A stretch of 64,000 nt of DNA, from NCBI GenBank assembly GCA_035079385.1, contig JAVHKY010000026.1:372001-436000 (forward strand), in the 5' to 3' direction. How positions within the stretch are numbered: position 1 is the first letter of the stretch; each line of letters starts with the position of its first letter. Under the pieces are notes generated by a model, which was not told the origin of the DNA, ran no database searches, and saw nothing but the letters and a program-made list of their open reading frames with translations. The position numbers and the translations under genes were made by a program. This stretch comes from Aspidiotus rigidus (Eukaryota > Arthropoda > Insecta > Hemiptera > Diaspididae). Shown here one piece after another: positions 34,061 to 45,014 of the stretch.

Positions 34061-37000
34061 AAGCAAGTTCTCTTCTGAAATTTGCACGCAATTTTTTATT
34101 TAACGAGCTATCCAACTACTCCAGGTATTATTAGCTCGTGAAGAAATATTGGAGTTGAATGGATTTGTAATAATATGTGGACTGGAAGAAGTTTGAAGTG
34201 TTAATAATGGATTTCGAGTTGTCGAAGAAGGCAAAGGAGGTTTGAGAGGGGACAGAAAATGATTTTCTGAGCTTTAGGATGTATGGGAGACTAGTAATTC
34301 CTCAACATGGCAGTATTGGAGAGCCCAAGGACGAATGGGGCGAGATCCTTATACTCTTTTTTAGAGCATATGAGACTTTCATAAAGTTGAGCAGAAGTTT
34401 CCTGCTCGGTTTCATCCTTACTCTTTGTGCGGTGCTTCCTGCCAGATCTTCTTTCATGGGTTGCCGCCGTCTTATTCAGTAAGAGGCCCTAGAGAATTGA
34501 TGTGCAGAACTAGAGTCCATTTTCCTCATATTTCAAGATGTAGACTACGGCGCTCGGTCCGATCGAGCAAACGTTCTCCTCAAATAAGGGTCATCTTCAC
34601 TTTAGTTCGACAATCATGAACTGTTCTCGTTCGAACACACTGACTGTTATGTGTATTGGTCTATGATTGACCCAAAATCTAACGAGGAAGTACTTAACTT
34701 GTTTATCACGCGAATATGGGCCAAAAGAGTTACCTATTCGATGATACTTTTGGACTCGTCTGTATGCGTAATAGTGTATACTGTTTCACTTGGTCGACCA
34801 CAGAGTTACCATTAAATGAAAAATGACCTTGGCGCGGTATTTACCGCTTAGTATTCGTGCAGTGCACCATATTGATTGGGAAATAAACCGTGTCGTAATC
34901 GGCCATCATCGGGCATTACGGTATACGAAACGATGACGATACGATAAATACGGAAATGGATAATAAATTCTGTTGTAGTATCTTTTTTCTTAAATAGAAA
35001 AATCGCATTCGGAAGAATAAATACTGTATATAACTCTTTTTTTTTCTAAATCTTGTATTTATTTAGTTGCGCAAAAAAAAGTATCGTTCCGTTCTTTGTG
35101 TTCCTTATACAATCGCTCTAGATATCCAGAGAATGAAAAGCTAAGAAGTTAAAGAGTCTTTTAATGCGGCGCTTTAAGCATCGAAAAATATGAGAAACAG
35201 TTTCTAGACTTGGTAGTTTTCAGAGATATGGGCAAAACATCTGTAGATTTTCCATTAAGAAAATTGGCGTTTGAAATGTACCTGTTTCTTTTTTTTTTCC
35301 CCCTTTCTTCCTTTTTCATTTCCGGTATGCAATAAGAATAGTACGACTCCTCTACTCGGATAAGAGAGCACTTTTTTTAATGTAAATATTTTCCTTCTTA
35401 TTAAAAGACTCTCAGCTCGGGGTATTACTCTGTAAAATAAATTCATAACACGATTTTTAATATCGGGAACATTTCAAGAATTGTGTACATTATAACGCTC
35501 TGGAAACGCTGAACGCTCGCATTGTGCCATACATCGTGAATAGAGCAACAAAATTGGCGGATTGTTGCGATCTCGTCTACCTGCTTAAGTCACAACCTTT
35601 TAAAGAGCTACATGCCCGCGTCGTACACAATCATTATACTTTGTACTTGACTGGAAATTTATGAGCATTTTACTGAATACGATGGTAACCTGTTAAAGAG
35701 GAGAAGATGGGTTGTTACCTTGAAATTGGAAACTGGAAATGTGGTGTTTGATGGGCGCCCACTTGCTTAGGACTCCGTATAATGACCAAACGACTGCTGG
35801 ACGAACGGATGATTGCATCTGCCTCGTTGTGTACAATAATTAAGGCAATGAGGTATTTTGTATGCCTCCCTTGTCCGATGTTATTTTTAACAGCGGGCGC
35901 GTCAGTTTTTCTTTTTTAAGGACTGATGGTAGACCATTCAGACAGTCATTATCGTTATAACTAGTGATGCTGGTTATTGGGCTGCATCGTATACTGGAGA
36001 GTATTTTTCTCCATTCTTTTTTTTCTTCTCGAGAGAGTTTCACGACAGGGAACGCAACAGCGATGATGAAGAATTACCCAACAGTGTACGTGCGATTAAC
36101 ACGTGGTTATAATCGATATATTTCGCGAGAGGTGATGGTGACAGATGTCAAGGTATTTATAGTATTATAGTCGGACTATAATAATAATGTATAAACTTTC
36201 ACTCGCTGGAAAACGATACGAATAGTTTTTTAACAGCGGATAAGTGAGAAATTCTACGCCAACATGACGAGTGTATACCTACGTATATTAAATTCTATGT
36301 TAATTCTATTTTTTAATGTATAACGTTATAGAACGAGAGGAGAAAATGAGTATACGGAGAAGCTTAATCGGACGCGTTGATAATAATCGTCATCGTGATT
36401 TTTTCCATTCTTTCTTTCTCTATATAATATATGATAGTAGCGTGCGATTGTTCAGCTACTTCCGTTCGAAGCTTTTCTATAATGCTCGTAAGAATGTGCT
36501 TTCTTTTCATACGTTGAACGGTGACCAGGTGGCTGGAATAAAACGTTAGCACGATTTATACGACGTACAACTGTTGACAGTTTCGAGGATATGACTAATT
36601 GAGGATCGAGTACAAACTGTACTCTTTTGAATTAGGTCATTTTTTTCATAACTCGAGTTCTTTTTTTTAGGTGTTAGTCGAGTTGCAACTTCCTTCGTGT
36701 GACAGCTTAACGTCGTGCTGAAATAAGGAGTTTGAGCGTTGTCAGGAAAACAGCGTTGGAACAATTCGTAACTCATGCATACTTTTATAGTCTCTGTATC
36801 GAGCAACCGTCCTGTGATTATGATGAGGAGGTTTGCGGAGCAAAGACGAGAAAGCTATGCTTCTTTTGAATCCCGTGCCCTCACGACTTTATGTCCTCCC
36901 TAAGCTTCATAAGCCGGGGGAATCGAGAAGGCCTTATCTTTTCCACGATTTCTTCCCCTACCTATCGGCTGGCGTTCTTCCAGGATGTTTAATTTAAGAA

Positions 37001-37139
37001 GTCCACTTTATTCACCCCGAAACGCTCGTTTTCTAATTCCCTTGAGCTCGCTGGTAAATTTGGTATTCCCAGGTCATCTCCTTCCACGTCGTAGGACTAT
37101 TTCCGATTATCCCCACCATTCACTACGCCTTGTGTAAGA
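34061..37139. other. No gene recognised
   Basis: No protein domain, RNA gene or window-internal repeat is recognised in these 3 kb. Frames of 60-86 codons are scattered on both strands. Confidence 0.45.
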
Positions 37140-37580
37140 TTGCTGAGGTGAACAGTCACTTTGAACTCATCAAGGAGTTTAAGTCTCTTCTCAGGCTGTA
37201 TTAGCGGTGTTCCTTTAGGGATGAGCTTTTCAAATTTTCCAAGAAAGGAGGGGTTCGCCTTTAGATTCCCTCCTGGGCAATTTGGATGTGGACGGCTTGG
37301 AGGCTGAGATTCTTGATACAAGGTATGACCTCATTGGACACTTTGTTTACTGGCACTGTTACGAGGGTGACGTATACTGTGCCTTTGCAACGGGTCGGAA
37401 ACTGCCTTGCACGAGTTTCTTTCATTCCTTAACTCTCGTTACCCGTGCGTGGAATTCACTTTGGAAATAGGGAAGAATGAGATCAACTTCCTCGACCTCC
37501 GCATCTCTTTTACGGCAGATAGACACGCCTGTGGTATCTACAGGAAATCGACCGGGATCCGACCAGCTCGCCGAAAGATT
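37140..37580 (+). pseudogene. Penelope-like reverse transcriptase relic
   Basis: Three plus-strand frames together give an RT C-terminal region. GVPLGMSF lies near 37208 (corresponding to the G.PMGSPLSP box). Then LDVDGLEAEIL, then YEGDVYCAF near 37360 (where the catalytic YxDD box is expected, with its first Asp replaced). After a frameshift near 37395 comes ALHEFLSFLNSRYP, then INFLDLRISF and CGIYRKSTG. The F...LN..YP.I.FT.E....INFLDL.I....GIYRK.T series is typical of Penelope-like elements. At least two frameshifts and the lost aspartate make it inactive. It runs directly into the AT-rich TIR element. Confidence 0.6.
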
Positions 37581-38150
37581 TTTCACCGAGTAAGTCTTTT
37601 TGAAGAAATGTACAGATCGCCGACAGGGAAGTTCACATGTCAGTTCTTTTTCACTGTCAGGAAAGTTCATCTTCCTTTTCTGAGTGCACCGACGACGAAA
37701 TTCACCTTTTTCAATCAGCTGTTCGACTTTTATTTGATTCTTTGATATGCCAAATTTTATTTAGAAAATTATTTAAAATATAAATAATAATTTAATAAAG
37801 AAAATTTATTTAATTAAAATATTTATGTTTATAAATCAAATTAATTAAATTAAATTAATAAATTATATTTTATTATTTATTATAATTTTTAATTTAATAA
37901 ATCAATTTATTTTAAAAATTATAATAAATAATTTTTATTTCAATAAAAATGATTATTTAAAAATAATATTAATTTAAATGATTTTATTTTTTTTTTCCAA
38001 AATTAATTTAATTAAAAAATAAAAATAAATAATACTTGAAAATATAAAAAATGATATAAAATTATTGAATTAATTTTTTATTATTATTCAACTCGAATTA
38101 AACTGATCTATTTACTTCATTAATAACAGTATAATCGAATTTTGTCGGTG
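37553..38150 (+). repeat. AT-rich TIR element (family B), copy 1, 3'-truncated
   Basis: This copy matches 59204 onward: CCGGGATCCGACCAG, GCCGAAAGATTTTTCA, a TGTACAGATC block, GGAAAGTTC, TTTTTCAATCAGCTGTTCGACTT, then about 350 bp that is almost pure A/T (37745-38100). It ends near TCGGTGAACTTTC and lacks the last ~50 bp, including the 3' terminal repeat present in copy 2. It is fused to the start of a family A copy at about 38160. Confidence 0.75.
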
Positions 38151-38166
38151 AACTTTCGTAACGGTC

Positions 38167-40118
38167 GGGAAACAACCCTATAGTTTTGCAAGAGCATTCC
38201 CTGTTGATCTTGGGAAAATCAAAAACGAGTCGAAAAGTTATGAAAAAGTAAAAAAAAATTTTAAGGGAAGAAAATGGCACCCCTTTCCTCGACCTTTTTG
38301 TATAACATTTGTGCTCCTTTCAATGAGATATACTCTGCAACCCACTGTACAATGAAGAAGAAGACCTGTCTAGTATAGAAAAGGAAACCTCGAGGTGACA
38401 TCGTGTTGGGAAAATGTTAGTGACTAATCGAAGCTAGTGGCTGAAGTCGGAGGTACCCTGAATCCCCATACGTTCGCGCAGAGATCATGATCATTGAAAC
38501 TCATTTTGAGTATGATGATGTGCAAGTAGTGCATTGTAAATTGAAAAATCCCAAGTGTACAGTTCTCCTATTTATTAATTAGTTACCTTACAAAGAGTAC
38601 TTAGGAGTGTTACCTCATCATCAGTTGTATCGCTACCAAAGAACAAGGCCTTAAAGATTGTTTCTCATGGTAAAATGCTGTGATCTTATTGACTACAATA
38701 ATGCTGATTTGTGATTGATTCACTCTCTAATATGTGAGAACTACAATTGCCTGCAAGTTTTTCAATCCTATAATGCATAACTGTATCCAAATTCCCTATT
38801 TGTCAGAAATCATTAGTCAATTGACTGTATCTTTCTTTTTCGGGACACCTAATGTGACGGGTTTTACAAAAACATACCATAGGATGAAGAATTTGGTTTT
38901 GAAATAGGAAGAAGTTTATTACATTCATTTCCATAGTAATTATTATTATTTCTGATCGCTTCTAATCGAAAGGCCTCAATTTTATATGGGCTCAACAAGC
39001 AGATGGCTTGTTTGATTCCGCGTCTCAAAGTCTTTGAAAGTCTGCTGCGCTGGTATCTCAAAAATCATAATTTTCACTTTAAGGTGTACATTTTTTGCAA
39101 AACCCGTCTCAATTCATCGAAAACACAATAATTTGCTTGACAGATGGATACAAACAGGATTCCAAAATCTGATACATTGCTCTAGATTAGAGAATAGAAG
39201 GTGCAGGCGATTTCTGAGGACGTACCTCCTATAAGCAAGGCTCACGTCTTTTGCCGACCCTTTTACTGATCAAACGCTGTGCAAAGATACATTGAGAGTT
39301 CCTCAATTTCAGGATTTTCATTGGCATGAATTTATCGCGGGATTAAGTTTCATTGTACATTTGTAATTCAACTCGAGTCGATAATCCGCTAGGAGCACTA
39401 AAATCGACAAGATTGAAAGCACCCAAAGTATTGTGCTGTATTAGCGGGGAACTCGCTTATATATCCGTCTTTTTTTTTTTTTTTTTTTGGAGGGGTATCC
39501 TCATGAGACGGGCGCGTCCTCATCCAACTTTTGTGACGTCCTCATCTATCATCTTCGAAAAAATGTCCTTGATGACTATGATAGGAGAAAGACTGGGAAA
39601 AATTTCGACTCTCGATCAGACCTAATGCGTCTACTCATAATAGAGCCCTATAAATACGAGTGAGGATATGGACCGCCTCATTTAGTCGTTAAGTCATCAT
39701 TATTTTCACAGTCTCCTATTCTAATGACTGATAAATCATAGCTTATCATGATTTGAAAATAATGAGGGAACCCGGAACATACTAGACTAAGTGCCAAAGT
39801 AAAAAGCAAGACTCAACACTATTGAGAAATGCGAAATTGCTTCACTAATCACACAAGTCCCTCATCTGAATAGGGAGCTACGGAGACAAATGACGTAACG
39901 ACTAAATATGGCGGACCACGTCCTTGCTCGTATTTATAGGGTTATACTCATAAGACAAGCCGTTTTCCACGGAACATCTAAGCTTGGGGGTTCTCTGCTG
40001 CCATTGCAGAGCTTGCAATAGCACCTGAATTTTGTCTATTGCATCAAATATTAAATATAATGAGTTGTTCATGGTCAATTTTGTAATCAATAGGGTGGAT
40101 CTTAAGGCCAGAGTGTTG
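38167..40118 (+). repeat. Family A copy 3, left arm of a large inverted repeat
   Basis: From GGGAAACAACCCTATAG to TTAAGGCCAGAGTG this copy is matched in reverse complement by 45015-46624. Shared landmarks include CTTTCAATGAGATATACTCTG, GACCTGTCTAGTATAGAAAAGG, GAGTGAATCAATCAC (reverse), GACGGGTTTT.CAAAA, AATCCGCTAGGAGCAC and ATGGCAGCAGAGAA (reverse). After removing the MITE at 39641-39944 the arms have nearly equal length (about 1.6 kb). No coding frame is conserved. Long T and A runs differ between arms. Confidence 0.88.
39632..39953. mobile_element. 304-bp MITE with 9-bp TSD, nested in family A
   Basis: The element (39641-39944) is flanked by TACTCATAA at 39632-39640 and 39945-39953. Its termini are long inverted repeats of about 55 bp; the shared core reads CCCTATAAATACGAG, then AGGA, TGG.CCGCC, ATTTAGTCGTTA and GTCAT. 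The inverted paralogous copy near 45170 keeps a single TTATGAGTA (reverse of TACTCATAA) with no insert, an empty site that fixes both boundaries. A 9-bp duplication with long TIRs is most like Mutator-type elements, although 8-9 bp also occurs in hAT and Merlin. No transposase is present. Confidence 0.92.
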
Positions 40119-40129
40119 GAGCTGAAAAT

Positions 40130-40360
40130 TCCAGCTTCGACTTACGACCTTGAAAAATACGGATTTCGGCTTTTGGGTTTCTGAAAAATTCAGCTGGCTT
40201 TCGGCTTAATTCGGCTCAATTCCAGCTGATTTTTGACTGATGTCACGCAGGATTGTGTTCAGGAGAAACGATCAAGAGACTAGGAGCTTTGTTACACTAG
40301 TGAAAGATATCTATTCGCCAGCTTGTGTTCATATTGAGTGAATGACTTTGCACACTTCAA
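40130..40360 (+). repeat. Segment X, copy 1
   Basis: This segment matches 44820-45014 in the same orientation. Shared text includes CTGAAAAATTC, CTCAATTCCAGCTG, GTTCAGGAGAAACGATCAAGAG, GCTTTGTTACA, GTGAAAGATA and GCCAGCTTGTGTTCATATTGA. It lies directly downstream of the family A copy. In this arm A and X are collinear, whereas in the other arm X precedes an inverted A. Confidence 0.8.
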
Positions 40361-43300
40361 TGCTGAATCGCTGTGTTTCTGTCAGTGACTCTGGTGGAAA
40401 TAACAGATCTTATATTTGCATTTTTCTATTTTGCAAAAAATTGGGAAAGCTAAAAAAATTTGGCTTATTTCAGCTTTCGGCTTAGAAAGATTCGAGTAAA
40501 CTCGTATCAGTAAAAATTAGGCTTTGGGCTACTCTGTACAAGGCTGAGAGTATAATGTACCTCTCGCAATAGTAAGGCCCACATCCTTTGCCACCCTGTT
40601 AGTCCAAAGATACATCGACAGTTCCATGAAATTCCTCAATTTTAGAATCCTCATTATTATTAACCTTTATTATAACTGGAATTCAACTCAATTTGAGCCA
40701 ATGATTCGCTATGAGGGTATCAATCGGCAAAATTGAAAACAGGATGAAGCATCATTTAATCATCAGAGGGCATATTTACATCAATTTTTCGGCCAATTCG
40801 GTTAAAAAGCCACACGTTTTCCAAGTCTTTGTAAAAGTCATCAAAGCTTTCAAATCCTCATCCATAAAACAGTCTTTGAGAGCAGGCGACTTTTTTTTCC
40901 TTCTCAAGTGTTTCGATAAATAATATTTCTAAATCTCTCGATGTCAACGGTCGTCGTGTTTCCATACAAGCCTGACACGAATAAATCGATCTTACATACC
41001 TACCGTGGTTTCGAAATGAATAAAACATACGAACTACAAACTCGATACAAATTGACCGCGACAGAAGCGAAAAATTGTCTGGGATAAAAAGATTGAAATT
41101 TTCCCGAGCAACAACAATAAATACGTCGAGCAACTTTGCGCGATGAATGATACCGCGTTACGAGCGTGTATAATTCTGTTTAAAGAGTCACTTTCGCTAT
41201 TGAAATTCTGCGTTTTCAGCAGCACGATCGCGGATATATTTGTACAGCGATGATGGACACGATGTGGATGGTTGTGTAAAGTTTGGCCAAGTAGAGCGAT
41301 CAAAAGGTGATCGTGTGTATATGTTATGTTATTGTGTGAAATACGTGCTTCAGAGAATGCTGCACAGAGTCTTCCATATTTCATAGAGTATGTGTAAGGC
41401 GTAATAATTAGCCGAAGCGAATTAAACACTAATGTAATAGATTGTACAATTCGGCGGTATGCTCTTGTGAACCGAATATACATGAGACGTGTCGTAAGAA
41501 TAATAATAATTCATAATATGCAACGAGCTTTGGAGGTTGTGCTCATGGCTGTTTTCGGCGATGATGGCATTCTCTATTATAGACGAGCAGCAGCAGCACG
41601 TTTTGTATGAGCATTTTCGCATTACTTTCCGCTTTGATGGTCGGAAAATGAGAATTCGATGCGCTCAGAATGCGATATTTCTAGTGCAAGCGGCGACGAT
41701 CTTAATTCCATTTCTTTTGGGGGCGATTGCGGTGGTGGAACGCGAACATGTGAGCTGCGCGCAAACACCGCGTACATGGCCATACGGAGTACTTTTTTTC
41801 CATCATGTTGTATTAAAAAATTTTGCGCGAATTCTAAAAAAAGACTTGAATATAAGATGAGAGAGTGAGGAATAATAGTGAGATAATCTGTATCATGATG
41901 ACATGGGAAGAAATGATATTCATATTTCAGATCCGTAACTCGCCCGAAGCATTGTGCTCTATCGCTATTGTGTCGAATATTAAATACGATGTGTTCTTTA
42001 TAGTCAATTTTGTAGTTAGCAGCGTGGACCGTAGGGCTAACTGTATACGGATGCTTATATGACAATCCATATCACACTCGGTAAAAATGGGCCGTTCTGT
42101 GACTAATACTCGATTATTGTATTAGAATGCTGAGGAGGTGGGAGAGGGTTCCTCTCTCCGGATCACTTTCTTAGATTGTATCTTTTTTTTTATTATTCTC
42201 ATAAATAAAACAAGCGAAGGTTTTCTTACGCGTGAACAACCTTATGTGGAACCGTATATAATACGTTATATGTATTATTGTACACATATCGTCGATTTTT
42301 ATAATATAGTTACGAGCGAGCGAAAGAAATTTTTTAGTTATTACTGATAAGCGTATCGCGTATTATATATTCGTCATTTTAATTTCGCATGCAAGAATGC
42401 AAAATTAATTTTTCACCGTAAGTACGCGCGCATTTTTCGTATGCAACGGGGCCGTCGATTACGGGGATGGCAGCCGCGCGGAGAAAACCGCTCATTACCG
42501 GCCTTACCGGGTCTCTCTCTAAATAGGTGAAATAACTCCGTATATGCCATGATCTGATCCAATTTTTGTTTTGAACCGTATAGCGCGACATAAATAAAGT
42601 GTTTATTTACTTTCGATAAGCATCTGAATGACTGAGAGGGTTGATGAAAATTTCGCCCATATATATGTATGGCGCGCGCTCGCGAGACTGCAATCTAGAT
42701 TTTCCGTCGAAAAGAGCAAAGAGTGAAAAATGAGAACAGCCAGATACCGTGTAAACAGCCGCTAATAAATTATAGCGTTTGTCCCCGGGTTTAAACGCAT
42801 TATCAGCCGGTACGGATCTTTTATTTTTAACGAAGTACCGCGCACATATATACCGTATAGAGGTTCTTCAATATTCAGCCGCGAGTCGATTTTTTTTTTT
42901 CTTCTATCCGAAGGGGGTTGCCCTGGTCTACCTGACAATTAGCCCGAACATGCGAAAGAGCGTGTTGTTGAGGAGCGATGGACTAAGGACGGGGAGGGGG
43001 CGCGCTTATTAAAGAATAATTAAAGGCAAATACGAGTACCACGTAAGAGTTACACGAGTCGTAATTAAACGTCAATAAAGGAATGAGGAAAAACGAGACC
43101 GAGTTGCTCCTCGTCGAGGTTAGTATTTATAGCTGTCAACGAAATTGAAGAGTTGCGACTGTAATACGCGCCTTTCGATTGATTTTATATACCTAGCTGT
43201 ACAACCTTATTTTTATGAATAAAATATTTTTTTTGTTGTTTTTTTTTCTCTCTCCTCTCTCGTGGACCTACGCGCGACAGGTTTATGTCCTTGTAAGCTG

Positions 43301-44429
43301 ATGCTGCCGTCAGATCGCTTATCATTAGCCTCTGCGAAGCATAACTCTGGCACGTCGAAGATCCTAAATTTTTCGTGTATTTAATTTAAATATCGAACGT
43401 TGTTCGTGAAGAAAGAACATTAGGTCGTACAAATTTATTTAAATTGGATTTACCCAGATATTGTGTGCAGCTGTAACGAGTATAGAGATACGATCGCGCG
43501 AGCAGAAGAGGTAGATGCGACGGCGGGCCAAGAGCGTGAAGTTGATTGTTGCGGTGCGAGAGAAACCGAAAACGCCGCCTACGCCTTATAAGTTTTTCAT
43601 ATATAATGATAATAATGCGTATTACATCGATGGCCCACAGTTAAACGTGCTTTCGGTTTCCATTCGATCCATTCGAATTTAGATTTTCGTGCGCGGATGT
43701 GTAAGGAAACCGCTATTTACTGGAAGAATGAGTGCAGTTTCGCTGCGAGAAAATTAGTAAACAAGAATCTGATGTGACCTTTAAACCAGCATGCACTTTT
43801 TTTTTTTTTCCTTCCTTCGCTATATCGCGGCTAATATTGTGGTCGAATATGAAATATCGATAACCCGCGTCTCTCTCATCTTCCTCGTACTACGTCGGTC
43901 TTGGTAATTTTGTAAAGTTCGACCATTGAGAAAATTCGACCACAGAGTCGGGACTTTCCAAACACGTCGACTTCGAATTCATCTTTCACAAGATTATATG
44001 CATAATCTTCAAATCCGTAGTCCAGTTGACAACGGATTAGAGAAGAAGGAGCTTGCGACTGCAACCAGTGGTACACAGTTCAAGCATTTGCTTTTGAGGT
44101 GGGGAGTCCAGGAGTGTTTGGAATCGAAGGTAGGGTCAAGGAATTTTGTGGAGGATTGGAGGCCGACCAGATCTGGAAGTTCTAGAGGAGCAGTTATGGA
44201 TGTTAGTGACTTTCATGAACGGTTATTTTGCTAGAAAAACCATCCGAGGCTCACGAGGAGACGTTATCGAAAATAAGGTGGAGTAGACATGCGGCTCGCT
44301 TGAGATTCGTAGAAGCGAGGGAGATACTGAAATCATCTGAAAAAGGTCGAGTTCATTGATCGAATCGATTCGCTCCACCAAGTTACGGCTAGACATACTG
44401 AACGAAAACTCCAAGTGAGTAAAAGAACC
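40361..44429. other. No gene recognised
   Basis: This 4 kb separates the arms of the first large inverted repeat. A faint family A trace (ATTCGCTATGAG...TCGGCAAAATTGAAA) lies at about 40700-40740. The rest is CpG-containing unique DNA with short frames (up to 149 codons on the minus strand at 41034-41483, without recognisable motifs and overlapping plus-strand frames). Homopolymer T-runs occur near 42890 and 43799. Confidence 0.45.
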
Positions 44430-44439
44430 CAAGGGTTCT

Positions 44440-44720
44440 TTAACGGAGTTCATGGAGGAGTGGCAGGGAATCTGTTTCATGAGCTGAAAAATGTAGATTG
44501 TGACGTCACGAGGCTGACCTATGACGTCATCCAACTGTAACGTCACAGGCCCGGTCTTTGGAGCTATATATAATACGAGGGAAACTTGAAAAAAGCTTAT
44601 CTGTGACGTCACAGGCATCGCCCCCAAGCTATATATATGATAGGAAGGGAAATAATATCAGAATATGACGTCACGAGGCTGACCTGTGACATCATCAAAC
44701 TGTGACGTCACAGGCTCCGC
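44440..44720. repeat. Family E repeat with CRE-palindrome array
   Basis: Five perfect TGACGTCA palindromes lie at 44501, 44522, 44604, 44666 and 44703, with near matches (TAACGTCA, TGACATCA) between. They are embedded in two partly duplicated units: TGACGTCACGAGGCTGACCT, CAACTGT.ACGTCACAGGC and an AAGCTATATAT-like block occur twice. The segment matches 61560-61650 in reverse complement. The motif is the consensus binding site of CREB/ATF bZIP factors. Use as a regulatory element is inference. Confidence 0.8.
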
Positions 44721-44819
44721 TTTCAAGCTCTCTATGATACCAAAGGGGCTTCAAAAAATTTCGATCTCCAAGATATACATGACAGGAGGGAGACTCGAGC
44801 TCCGCGCTTAAGATCTGAA

Positions 44820-45014
44820 AAACATGGTTTTTGGCTTTTGACTTTCTGAAAAATTCCCTCTGCTCAATTCCAGCTGGTTTTGACTGATTGTGTTCAGGAG
44901 AAACGATCAAGAGAATTGGGGCTTTGTTACAGTAGTGAAAGATACCTATTTGCCAGCTTGTGTTCATATTGACTGAACAACTTTGCACATTTCAATGCTG
45001 AACTCTGGTAAATT
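44820..45014 (+). repeat. Segment X, copy 2
   Basis: This is a direct copy of 40130-40360 with small deletions. Its orientation stays plus even though the adjoining family A copy (45015 onward) is inverted relative to the first locus. A rearrangement breakpoint, or a second insertion, therefore lies at about 45014. Confidence 0.8.

Noticed and set aside
37097..37321. 74-codon minus-strand frame with Pro-rich start
   Set aside because: It is antisense to the Penelope-like RT relic, which explains the sequence better.
41034..42065. Overlapping frames of about 150 codons on the minus strand and 107 on the plus strand
   Set aside because: Frames overlap each other on both strands, lack recognisable motifs and have low-information composition.
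44223..44627. 134-codon minus-strand frame
   Set aside because: It overlaps the CRE-bearing family E repeat, and the frame is not preserved in the copy at 61.5 kb.
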